Source: SAR86 cluster bacterium AG-447-A08 (GTDB lineage: Bacteria; Pseudomonadota; Gammaproteobacteria; Magnimaribacterales; Magnimaribacteraceae). From it: 64,000 bases of DNA. Location: assembly GCA_003212335.1 (NCBI GenBank), contig QCQA01000001.1:62001-126000 (forward strand). The letters are read 5' to 3'. The notes under the pieces are model-generated. The model was given only the letters and a program-made list of their open reading frames with translations. It was not told where the DNA came from and made no database searches. A program made the position numbers and the translations under genes. This document shows, piece by piece, positions 1 through 7,620 of this stretch (the stretch's first letter is position 1; every line of letters starts with the position of its first letter).

Positions 1-410
1 ATTATATTTTTTGTTTCTAATACTTCTTTAGCATCGTCATTTTGAATTTCAACCTGACTGTTACTCACTAACTTCCCTATCCCTTTAATAAACTCAACTT
101 TGTTTGATTTGAATAGTGCTTCCACACCAGCAGTTAATTGACTTACCACTTCCTCTTTTCTTTGCATCATAATGCTGAGGTCTAAATTTACTTCTCTAGC
201 TTGAATGCCATGACTGTCAAACTCATTTAAAAGTTGGTGGTGTTTTAAAGAGGAGTCCAGTAGCGACTTAGATGGAATACAACCTATATTCAGACACGTG
301 CCTCCAATTGAAGACTTATCTACACAAGCAACTTTTAGACCCAATTGAGCAGCCCTAATTGCCGCTACATATCCTCCGGGACCACTTCCTAAAATAACAA
401 TATCGTACAT
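1..410 (-). CDS. lpdA: Dihydrolipoamide dehydrogenase, N-terminal part (partial)
   Basis: This is the E3 flavoprotein of 2-oxoacid dehydrogenase complexes, which re-oxidises dihydrolipoamide with NAD+. Only about the first 136 residues lie in the window; the rest runs off the left edge. The N-terminus reads MYDIVILGSGPGGYVAA, a Rossmann FAD-binding motif at residues 8-13. It is followed by GGTCLNIGCIPSK, whose redox-active cysteine pair is C39 and C44. The ATG directly precedes the FAD motif, as expected for the family. It is divergent from the ferredoxin gene. Whether it serves pyruvate or 2-oxoglutarate dehydrogenase cannot be told from this fragment. Confidence 0.93.
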   Translation of the reverse strand, partial: MYDIVILGSGPGGYVAAIRAAQLGLKVACVDKSSIGGTCLNIGCIPSKSLLDSSLKHHQLLNEFDSHGIQAREVNLDLSIMMQRKEEVVSQLTAGVEALFKSNKVEFIKGIGKLVSNSQVEIQNDDAKEVLETKNI

Positions 411-427
411 ATTTTATAAGGGTTTAT

Positions 428-559
428 GATATCACTTCTAAAAGCAATACTTGCCCGAAAGAAATATTTTTAAAAAAAATTCTCTAAAGATTTAGTAAAA
501 TATAGAAATAAAGATCTATGTAGGAATATCAAATTTCCTCAAAAAGGCAAAGTGATATC
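428..559. promoter_or_regulatory. Divergent promoter region flanked by a 10-bp inverted repeat
   Basis: The gap between lpdA and the ferredoxin gene carries GATATCACTT at 428-437 and its exact reverse complement AAGTGATATC at 550-559. One arm lies 17 nt upstream of the lpdA ATG and the other 30 nt upstream of the ferredoxin ATG. The AT-rich sequence between them (TAAAAT near 495) could hold promoters. A shared operator is inference; no known regulator is recognised. Confidence 0.3.
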
Positions 560-589
560 CTCTTGCAAACTTCGAATAGTTTAAAACTT

Positions 590-910
590 ATGTCAAAAAT
601 AAAATTTATTGAGTTCGATGGAACTGAACATTATGTAGATGGAGTTAAAGGTGAAAGCGTCATGGAAATAGCTATCGCAAATGATGTACCTGGTATAGAG
701 GCGGACTGCGGTGGTTCCTGCGCCTGCGGTACTTGCCATGTTTACTTAAGTAATGAATGGATAAACAAACTAGAAGAAAAGAGTGATATGGAAAATTCCA
801 TGCTTGAATTTACCGAAAATGTTCAAGTTAACTCCAGACTCTCCTGTCAAATTGAGTTCGATGAAAGCCTTGATGGTCTGGAGGTTAGTTTGCCTGAATC
901 TCAATACTAA
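590..910 (+). CDS. 2Fe-2S ferredoxin, adrenodoxin/putidaredoxin type
   Basis: A small electron carrier of 106 residues. The cluster ligands follow the vertebrate/Pdx-type pattern C-x5-C-x2-C then a distant C: C40, C46 and C49 in DCGGSCACGTC, and C86 in SRLSCQI. The ATG at 590 was chosen over an in-frame TTG at 563 because it leaves the conventional N-terminus MSKIKFIEF. Ferredoxins of this type usually feed cytochrome P450s, other monooxygenases or Fe-S assembly. No P450 or ferredoxin reductase is adjacent, so the partner is unknown. The esterase downstream is on the same strand after 44 bp. Confidence 0.9.
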   Translation: MSKIKFIEFDGTEHYVDGVKGESVMEIAIANDVPGIEADCGGSCACGTCHVYLSNEWINKLEEKSDMENSMLEFTENVQVNSRLSCQIEFDESLDGLEVSLPESQY

Positions 911-954
911 AGTGAATAAAATTGAGTTAAAGTAAAAAAAATCGAGGTGAAGAT

Positions 955-1959
955 ATGTTGAATTTAATAATGAAGTTGCCAAATTTTATCTTGTTATGGC
1001 TATCAGGCAAAAAACAGATCACTATTGGTAATAGAAGTCTGCTTCCTGCCTTTCAACTTATATGTGTACAAAATGAAAAATTAGGACTAGATCTAAGCCA
1101 ATTATCTCCTGATGACTTCAGATCAACTTACAATGCTCAAAACATCTTCTCTATTGGTTTAAATCATATAAGCACTAATAACCATCAAGTGCAGGTGTCG
1201 GATGGTTCTATTGAAGTAAGAGAGTATTCCAGTAGAAAGATTGTAGAGAATGATGCAAGCCTCGTATATTTTCATGGAGGTGGATGGGTAATAGGCAATA
1301 CAGACACTCACGATAATGTCTGCCGTTATTTATGCGAGAGGCTGAATATAAAAATATTTTCCGTTGATTACCGACTTTCGCCTGAATTTAAGTTTCCTAC
1401 TCCTCTTGATGATTGTTTGAGTGCTTATGAATGGTTGATAAATAACCACGAAAATCTCAGTATTGATCCCAAGAAAGTTTCTGTAGGCGGAGATAGTGCT
1501 GGAGGAAACTTAGCTGCCTCTCTTTGTTTGATCAGAAAGTCTGAAGAAAAATCTCTGCCTCAAGCTCAATTGCTTATATATCCTGTAACGGACCTTAGGT
1601 TTGTAACTAATTCTATTCAAAAGGAGTGTTCTGAAGGATTTCTATTAACCAAAGATATGATGGAATGGTTTGCTGGTCATTATCTAGACAATCAAGAATT
1701 AAGAGAAGATACCAGAGTGTCTCCTCTACTCTCAGAAAATATTGATGGTCTACCACCAGCTGTAATTGTGACAGCAGGTTTTGATCCTTTGAGAGATGAA
1801 GGTCAGGCTTATTCAGACAAACTTAAGCAAGCAAATAATGAAGTTACATACTTAGAATACCCAGAATATATACATGGATTTTTTAATATGTTGCAGATAC
1901 CTGGAATAAAAGGATCAGTAAACGAAATCTGTGCTGCCTTCCAAACTTATATAAAATAA
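955..1959 (+). CDS. Alpha/beta hydrolase, HSL (lipase/esterase class IV) family
   Basis: A 334-residue carboxylesterase-type hydrolase. The oxyanion-hole motif HGGGW is at 107-111 and the nucleophile elbow GDSAGG is at 179-184, with Ser181. A likely acid (GFDPLRDEG, near 277) and a His in YIHGF (near 307) complete the triad. These are hallmarks of the hormone-sensitive-lipase family, which hydrolyses short acyl esters. GAGGTGA lies just upstream of the ATG. There is no signal peptide, so it is probably cytoplasmic. The substrate cannot be read from the sequence; nearby acyl-CoA dehydrogenases suggest a catabolic role. Confidence 0.88.
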   Translation: MLNLIMKLPNFILLWLSGKKQITIGNRSLLPAFQLICVQNEKLGLDLSQLSPDDFRSTYNAQNIFSIGLNHISTNNHQVQVSDGSIEVREYSSRKIVENDASLVYFHGGGWVIGNTDTHDNVCRYLCERLNIKIFSVDYRLSPEFKFPTPLDDCLSAYEWLINNHENLSIDPKKVSVGGDSAGGNLAASLCLIRKSEEKSLPQAQLLIYPVTDLRFVTNSIQKECSEGFLLTKDMMEWFAGHYLDNQELREDTRVSPLLSENIDGLPPAVIVTAGFDPLRDEGQAYSDKLKQANNEVTYLEYPEYIHGFFNMLQIPGIKGSVNEICAAFQTYIK

Positions 1960-1980
1960 AGGGCCTTAAAAGGCCCTTTC
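1960..1980. terminator. Bidirectional intrinsic terminator
   Basis: AGGGCCTT, a 3-nt AAA loop and AAGGCCCT form a GC-rich hairpin directly after the esterase stop. It has a T-rich 3' flank on the plus strand and an A/T-rich flank for the converging acyl-CoA dehydrogenase, so it can serve both genes. Confidence 0.8.
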
Positions 1981-1995
1981 AAAATTTAAAAATTT

Positions 1996-3243
1996 TCAGT
2001 CTCTAGTAACAACAACCTCCTCGGATTGATCTGCATATTTAGAGAGTTCTTCCCTTGCAATAACTCTTCTGTGAACTTCGTCTGGGCCATCAGCCAATCT
2101 TAGAGTTCTCATATGAGCATACATACTAGCAAGAGGGAAATCTTGGCTAACTCCACCACCTCCATGCATTTGTATAGCTCTATCGATTAACCTGCAGGCA
2201 ACAATTGGTACATGCACCTTAATCTGAGCTATCTCGCTTCTAGCTATTTTATTACCCACAGTATCCATCATGTGGGCTGCATTAAGAGTAAGCAGTCTAG
2301 AAGTTTCAATGTCTATCCTGCTCTCAGCTATATAGTCATAATTAGCACCCAAAGTAGAAATTTTCTTACCGAAAGCTACTCTTTCTTCTGATCGTTTTAT
2401 CATGAGTTCAAGTGCCCTTTCCATCACACCTATAGTTCTCATGCAGTGGTGTATCCTTCCAGGTCCTAATCTACCTTGAGATATCTCAAAACCTCTTCCT
2501 TCTCCTAGGAGTAGGTTTTCTTTGGGAACTCTTACATCTTTAAAAGATACTCGACCATGACCATGAGGTGCATCATCGTAGCCAAAAACATGCATCATCT
2601 TTTCTATTTTTATTCCAGGAGTGTCCATAGGGACGATGATCTGAGACTGCCTTTGGTGTTTAGGATTGTCAGGATTAGTCATACACATAAAGATCAAAAC
2701 TTTACATCTAGGATCCCCAGCACCTGAGGTCCACCACTTTTCACCATTGATCACATATTCATCTCCATCTAAAACAGCAGATGAACAAATGTTAGTAGCA
2801 TCAGAAGAGGCCACTGCTGGTTCTGTCATTGCAAATGCAGATCTGATTTCACCATTTAGTAATGGCTTGAGCCACCTTTCTTGTTGTTCTTCATTAGCAT
2901 ACCTGGCTAAAACTTCCATATTTCCTGTATCAGGAGCAGAACAATTAAATATTTCTGAAGCTATACCTGATCTTCCCATAATTTCTGCTAAAGGCGCATA
3001 ATCTAGATTACTCATGCTTTCACCCATTGGATTCTCGGGTAAAAATAGATTCCATAAACCTTCAGATTTAGCGACTTCTTTCTTGTCTTCAATAATTTGG
3101 GGAATTTGCCATCTATTGCCCTCTTTGGTGAATTCTTCCATCTGCTGTGCATATATTTCTTCAGCAGGATAAACATGATCATCCAAAAACTTAGATATTC
3201 TTAGTTGTAGATCTTTTGATCTATCAGAAAATTCGAAACCCAT
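1996..3243 (-). CDS. Acyl-CoA dehydrogenase (ACAD10/11-like)
   Basis: A 415-residue FAD-dependent acyl-CoA dehydrogenase that would catalyse alpha,beta-desaturation of an acyl-CoA. Visible family landmarks are [16 protein letters not shown] (FAD/substrate region), the R-x-x-FGK type motif in RVAFGKKIS, and a C-terminal [15 protein letters not shown] followed by LADGPDEVH. The ADGPDEVH ending is typical of the ACAD10/ACAD11-type branch, which handles long or branched acyl-CoAs. It is divergent from a LysR-type regulator that may control it. It is unrelated in close sequence to the acyl-CoA dehydrogenase pair 2 kb downstream. The exact substrate is unknown. Confidence 0.9.
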   Translation of the reverse strand: MGFEFSDRSKDLQLRISKFLDDHVYPAEEIYAQQMEEFTKEGNRWQIPQIIEDKKEVAKSEGLWNLFLPENPMGESMSNLDYAPLAEIMGRSGIASEIFNCSAPDTGNMEVLARYANEEQQERWLKPLLNGEIRSAFAMTEPAVASSDATNICSSAVLDGDEYVINGEKWWTSGAGDPRCKVLIFMCMTNPDNPKHQRQSQIIVPMDTPGIKIEKMMHVFGYDDAPHGHGRVSFKDVRVPKENLLLGEGRGFEISQGRLGPGRIHHCMRTIGVMERALELMIKRSEERVAFGKKISTLGANYDYIAESRIDIETSRLLTLNAAHMMDTVGNKIARSEIAQIKVHVPIVACRLIDRAIQMHGGGGVSQDFPLASMYAHMRTLRLADGPDEVHRRVIAREELSKYADQSEEVVVTRD

Positions 3244-3267
3244 TTTTTTCTCCTTATAATTTATATA

Positions 3268-3286
3268 AATACCTAAATAAGGTATT
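3268..3286. promoter_or_regulatory. Candidate LysR operator (AATACCT-N5-AGGTATT)
   Basis: A perfect 7-bp-arm palindrome with a 5-nt spacer lies in the divergent region between the acyl-CoA dehydrogenase and the LysR-type regulator, about 25 bp upstream of the dehydrogenase start. The symmetry and position fit a LysR-family binding site. However, the ATAC and GTAT half-sites are 9 nt apart rather than the common 7. Function is inferred. Confidence 0.4.
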
Positions 3287-3401
3287 ATAAATATCAGTTA
3301 TATCGTTAATTTACTAATAAATAAGCATAATAGACCATCTGCTCTATTAGTCCATTAAGATATGCCTTTTCTCTATGCGCCCATAGAAATGTGAATTTAA
3401 T

Positions 3402-4310
3402 ATGAACCTTAAAGAAACTGATTTAAATTTATTTATTGCATTTGACGTAATTTACACAGAAAAAAATCTTACAAAAGCTGGTCAGGTTTTAGGAATTACG
3501 CAACCGGCTGTCAGTAATGCCCTTTCCAGATTGAGGGAATTATTTGGTGATGACTTGTTTATAAGAACTTCTAAAGGAATGATTCCTACTCCTGTAGCAA
3601 ACCAAATTATAAAAGATGTCCGTAGTGCTCTATCTCTTATACAAAATACAATTTCTGAGACAGAAAAATTCGATCCCTCGATAGCTGAGATGACCTTTAA
3701 GATCTCAATAGGAGATAGTTCAGAGTATCGATTACTCCCTCTTCTGATAAAAGAACTTGCAGAAATCGCGCCTAAAATAAAAGTTGAGACCTATCTTACT
3801 CCAAGAAAGGACGCTCCAAGAGAGCTAGCCTCTGGAACTATAGACTTTAGTATTGATCCTCCTGTTCATAGTGATCCCCATCTCAGACATGAAAAGATCT
3901 ATGAAGAGGACTACGTAATGATTGTCCGAAAGGATCATCCAATACTGAATTTAAAAGAAATAACTATTGAGGATTATCTGAAACTTTCTCATATACATAT
4001 ATCAAACAGAAAAACAGGTTTAGGACATGTTGACATGGCCCTTTATAGGTTGGGATTATCCAGAGATATTAGTTTGAGGGCACAACACTTCTTAGTTGCA
4101 CCTTATATTGTCGAGCAATCAGATCTTGCCATAACAACTACAAAAGGTTTTGCAGTAGATAGAGACTTGGCATGGAGGGAGTTGCCATTTGAAATTGAAC
4201 CTTTGATACTTCACCTATATTGGCATGAGGCAAAAGATTCGGATCCTTCCACTAAGTGGATGAAGGATTTAATGCTTAAAACTTACGGTAAACTTCAGAA
4301 AGTAATTTAA
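3402..4310 (+). CDS. LysR-family transcriptional regulator
   Basis: A 302-residue regulator. The N-terminal winged helix-turn-helix spans about residues 5-65, with the recognition region GITQPAVSNALSRLRELFGD; a periplasmic-binding-protein-like effector domain follows. The N-terminus MNLKETDLNLFIAFDVIY resembles the NodD/SyrM branch. It is transcribed away from an acyl-CoA dehydrogenase, the usual LysR arrangement, so that gene is the likely target. The inducer cannot be predicted; an acyl-CoA or related acid is a guess from context. tRNA-Leu lies convergent just past the stop. Confidence 0.92.
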   Translation: MNLKETDLNLFIAFDVIYTEKNLTKAGQVLGITQPAVSNALSRLRELFGDDLFIRTSKGMIPTPVANQIIKDVRSALSLIQNTISETEKFDPSIAEMTFKISIGDSSEYRLLPLLIKELAEIAPKIKVETYLTPRKDAPRELASGTIDFSIDPPVHSDPHLRHEKIYEEDYVMIVRKDHPILNLKEITIEDYLKLSHIHISNRKTGLGHVDMALYRLGLSRDISLRAQHFLVAPYIVEQSDLAITTTKGFAVDRDLAWRELPFEIEPLILHLYWHEAKDSDPSTKWMKDLMLKTYGKLQKVI

Positions 4311-4312
4311 GT

Positions 4313-4397
<85 letters not shown>

Positions 4398-4436
4398 GAC
4401 GGCGAGTATTATAGGCATACCTGCCTGTAATGTAAC

Positions 4437-5114
4437 CTATTCGTTGTTAGTATCTTGAATTATTAATTCTAAAGAATTTAATCTATCCCTTAATTCAATT
4501 AAGGATTGATTTACTTGAACCCTATAGACATTAAATGAATCAAGGCTTTCTTGAATATCTTGAATGGAGTTTGAATCCAAGCCAGTGTTTGTTTGGGCAT
4601 TCAATCCTTCCAATGTCTCTTTAGTCTTTTCTTGTATCTTTCTAATTTTTGCAAGCTCAAGATTTAAAGCTCTTTGTTTTGCAGCTAGAGTCTCGCTTTG
4701 TTTTTCTATCTCTTTTACAAGAGCAACGAGTTCTTCTATTGAATTAAGGTTTGCAGATATATTCTTTCTATTCCTTTTATTACTGAGATCCCAAAGTTTT
4801 CTCACTTCTTTATTAACAAATTTCAAATCAGAGTCTACATCTTGTGCAAGCTCTTGCATTAAAACTTCTTGAGCTGTGTAGCCCTCTTCTAAGATACTTA
4901 TCCTTTCAATAAAATTCTGTCCTGCTTGCTGTTGATTTCCAGAAGTATTAAAAAACCACAAGAATAGAACAATCAGTCCTATTAAATTTAATATTGTTAT
5001 CATTGATGAAAATAAAAAACCCCCTCCCTTAATGCGACGTTTTTCTCTACCGGAAGAGGCTTCAGGCCGTACTGGTTTTATGTCTTGATTTTTATCTTCT
5101 GACTTTTCATTCAT
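4437..5114 (-). CDS. Unknown single-pass membrane protein with a long coiled coil
   Basis: I do not recognise a family for this 225-residue protein. It has a hydrophilic N-terminal tail of about 30 residues ending in a basic cluster (REKRRIK), then one hydrophobic segment at about 33-55 (FLFSSMITILNLIGLIVLFL). Roughly 165 residues rich in E, K, L and Q follow in a heptad-like pattern typical of coiled coils. The positive-inside rule places the coiled coil in the periplasm. It sits alone between tRNA-Leu and the divergent acyl-CoA dehydrogenase pair. A structural or envelope-scaffold role is possible but unsupported. Confidence 0.75.
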   Translation of the reverse strand: MNEKSEDKNQDIKPVRPEASSGREKRRIKGGGFLFSSMITILNLIGLIVLFLWFFNTSGNQQQAGQNFIERISILEEGYTAQEVLMQELAQDVDSDLKFVNKEVRKLWDLSNKRNRKNISANLNSIEELVALVKEIEKQSETLAAKQRALNLELAKIRKIQEKTKETLEGLNAQTNTGLDSNSIQDIQESLDSFNVYRVQVNQSLIELRDRLNSLELIIQDTNNE

Positions 5115-5219
5115 TTTAAATTTTGCTCTTTCTTTCTATTTGATCGTATATACAATAGATTCTAAAATTAAGTTTAACAATTAATCTAAAATAGGATTAG
5201 ATTTAAATAGAGGAATATT

Positions 5220-6323
5220 ATGAATTTTGAATTTTCTGCTGACCAAATGCAATTAAAAGATATTGCAAGAAAATTTCTAGAAAAAGAAGAGTCGGTAAAA
5301 AGAGCAAGAAATGTCCTTGAAGGAGAAGCTCCTTATGATGAGGATCTTTGGGCTCAAATTATTGAGATGGGATTTACAGCCACAGCCATTCCAGAAGAGT
5401 ATGGTGGATTGGGACTTGGCTATCTTGAGTTATGTGTAATTGCTGAAGAGCTAGGTAGAAGTTTGGCTCCAACTCCTTTTTCATCAAGTGTGTATCTTGC
5501 TACAGAAGCGATATTACATGGCAATGATGACTCAGCTAAGCAAGCTTTTTTACCAGGACTTGCTACTGGAGATAAAATAGGTGCTTTCGCTCATAGCGAA
5601 TCAAACACATCTCCAACGGAGAACAATATTGCTTGTACTTACAAAGACGGTAACTTATCAGGAACTAAAATTGCTGTTGTAGATGGAGATATTGCTGATT
5701 TCTATGTAGTTTCGGCTCAAAATGGTTCCAGTGTAGGTCTGTATTTAGTTGATGGTTCTTCATCGGGTATTGAAGTTAATCAGCAACCTACCCTAGACCC
5801 GTCTAGATCTCATGCTTCTGTAAGTTTTGATAATGCCCCTTGCACTGAACTCAAATCAGATTGGTCTGACGTGCTTAATTTATTAGACAGAGCTGCAGTT
5901 TTGTTCTCATTTGAACAGTTAGGTGGAGCTGAAGCTTGCATGGATATGGCTAAAGAATATGCAATGGGCCGATATGCTTTTGGAAGGTCAATTGCTTCTT
6001 TCCAAGCCATCAAACACAAACTAGCTGACATGTTTATTGCTGTGGAACTAGCTAGATCGAATTGCTACTACGGTGCTTGGGCACTGAGTACTGATGCGCC
6101 TGAATTACCAACAGCTGCTGCAACTGCACGTGTAAGTGCAAGCCAGGCCTACCATGAATGTTCTAAAGAAAATATTCAAACACATGGAGGAATGGGCTTC
6201 ACATGGGAGTTTGATTGCCATCTTTATTATCGAAGATGCAGACAACTCGCAGCCAATATTGGCAGTCAAGCAGTTTGGAAAGATAAACTAATAAGCTCTC
6301 TAGAAAGAGCTAATCAAATATAG
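5220..6323 (+). CDS. Acyl-CoA dehydrogenase, smaller subunit of an adjacent pair
   Basis: A 367-residue acyl-CoA dehydrogenase-family protein beginning MNFEFSADQMQLKDIARKF. It carries the family regions AIPEEYGGLGLGYLE and GRYAFGRSIASFQAIKHK, and ends HGGMGFTWEFDCHLYYRR. It sits 9 bp upstream of a second, larger acyl-CoA dehydrogenase gene. This tandem arrangement is known for alpha2beta2 dehydrogenases of the ChsE1-ChsE2 type, in which subunits share FAD sites and only some carry the catalytic glutamate. That the pair forms a heterotetramer here is inference. The substrate is unknown; long, branched or ring-linked side chains are typical for such pairs. Confidence 0.88.
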   Translation: MNFEFSADQMQLKDIARKFLEKEESVKRARNVLEGEAPYDEDLWAQIIEMGFTATAIPEEYGGLGLGYLELCVIAEELGRSLAPTPFSSSVYLATEAILHGNDDSAKQAFLPGLATGDKIGAFAHSESNTSPTENNIACTYKDGNLSGTKIAVVDGDIADFYVVSAQNGSSVGLYLVDGSSSGIEVNQQPTLDPSRSHASVSFDNAPCTELKSDWSDVLNLLDRAAVLFSFEQLGGAEACMDMAKEYAMGRYAFGRSIASFQAIKHKLADMFIAVELARSNCYYGAWALSTDAPELPTAAATARVSASQAYHECSKENIQTHGGMGFTWEFDCHLYYRRCRQLAANIGSQAVWKDKLISSLERANQI

Positions 6324-6332
6324 GAGAAAAAC

Positions 6333-7562
6333 ATGGATTTTAACGATACTCCCGAAGAAGCTAAATTTAGAAAAGAAGCTTACGACTGGTTAAAAGATAA
6401 TGCCCCATTAAAAGAAGGGCCAAAAGATAGCTGGAGAGCATCTTCTGAAGAGGAAGGTCTCAAAGAAGTGAAAAAATGGCAAAAGAAACTTCATGAAGGT
6501 GGTTGGGCATGTTTGCATTGGCCTAAAGAATATGGTGGTAGAGAATCTACTCCAATTGAGAGAGTAATATGGGGTCAAGAAGTCTCCAAATTCAAAGTAC
6601 CTGGCGGATATCTTGAAATTGGTCAAGGAATGGCTGGACCGGTCATGATGATGTACGCAACTGAAGAACAAAAGGAAAGATATCTCCCACCTTTAGCAAC
6701 CGGTGAAGAAATTTGGTGTCAACTTTTTAGTGAGCCAGCAGCTGGTTCTGATGTAGCTGGGATTAAAACCAAAGCTGAGCTTGATGGAGACACTTGGACA
6801 ATTAATGGTCAAAAAGTTTGGACATCAGGTGCTCATTTTAGTGATTACGGCATATTAGTTACCAGAAGCGACCCTACTGTAGCTAAACATAAAGGACTGA
6901 CGTTTTTCTTTGTAGACATGAAATCTCCAGGAATAGAGGTGAAACCTATCAAACAAATCTCTGGAGGAGCAAATTTCAATGAAGTGTACTTCACAGATGT
7001 AAAAATACCTGACTCTCAAAGATTAGGGGCTATTGGTGACGGCTGGAAAGTTTCACTCACAACCCTCATGAATGAGAGACTAGCTGTTGGAGATGCTTCA
7101 GGTCCTGACTTTGAAGAAGCTTTTTCACTAGCAAGAGGTCAAGACTTAAATGGAAAACTTGCAATTGAAAATGATGCGGTTAGAGAAAAGCTTGCTGATT
7201 GGTATTGCCAACAAAGTGGTCTGAAATATGCCAAATATAGGAATATTTCAGCATTGTCTAGAGGTGAGACTCCTGGTCCACAATCTTCTATTACAAAAAT
7301 AGTTAGTGGCAATAAACTTCAAGAAATAGCTAACTTTGGGCTTGATATGCTCGATTCAGCCGGTATTTTAAGGAGCGATGAAGAAGGTGCTGAGCAATCT
7401 ATGTATCAGTACGGATTCTATGGAGCCGCTGGAATAAGGATTGCTGGAGGTACTGATGAAATTTTAAAAAATATTATTTCAGAACAAGTACTAGGCATGC
7501 CTCAAGATATGAGAGCAGATAAAGGTCTACCCTTTAACGAAATACCTACAGGAAATAAATAA
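6333..7562 (+). CDS. Acyl-CoA dehydrogenase, larger subunit of an adjacent pair
   Basis: A 409-residue acyl-CoA dehydrogenase. Landmarks are QLFSEPAAGSDVAGIKTKA (flavin region), WTINGQKVWTSGAHFSDYG, and the C-terminal GGTDEILKNIISEQVLG that packs against FAD in FadE-like enzymes. It follows the smaller dehydrogenase gene by 9 bp with a GGAGAAA ribosome-binding site, so the two are almost certainly cotranscribed. A strong hairpin terminator follows the stop. It probably introduces a trans double bond into an acyl-CoA as part of an alternative beta-oxidation route. Confidence 0.92.
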   Translation: MDFNDTPEEAKFRKEAYDWLKDNAPLKEGPKDSWRASSEEEGLKEVKKWQKKLHEGGWACLHWPKEYGGRESTPIERVIWGQEVSKFKVPGGYLEIGQGMAGPVMMMYATEEQKERYLPPLATGEEIWCQLFSEPAAGSDVAGIKTKAELDGDTWTINGQKVWTSGAHFSDYGILVTRSDPTVAKHKGLTFFFVDMKSPGIEVKPIKQISGGANFNEVYFTDVKIPDSQRLGAIGDGWKVSLTTLMNERLAVGDASGPDFEEAFSLARGQDLNGKLAIENDAVREKLADWYCQQSGLKYAKYRNISALSRGETPGPQSSITKIVSGNKLQEIANFGLDMLDSAGILRSDEEGAEQSMYQYGFYGAAGIRIAGGTDEILKNIISEQVLGMPQDMRADKGLPFNEIPTGNK

Positions 7563-7577
7563 AGAAAACCTTCAATC

Positions 7578-7619
7578 AGGCGCATACTCTTTTTTAAACT
7601 CTGAGTATGCGCCTTTTTC
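7578..7619 (+). terminator. Strong intrinsic terminator after the acyl-CoA dehydrogenase pair
   Basis: AGGCGCATACTC (7578-7589) and GAGTATGCGCCT (7603-7614) form a perfect 12-bp stem around a 13-nt loop, followed by TTTTTCTTT. It ends right at the first usable start codon of mnmC, so it separates the operons but also occupies the region where an mnmC leader would be expected. Confidence 0.9.
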
Positions 7620-7620
7620 T

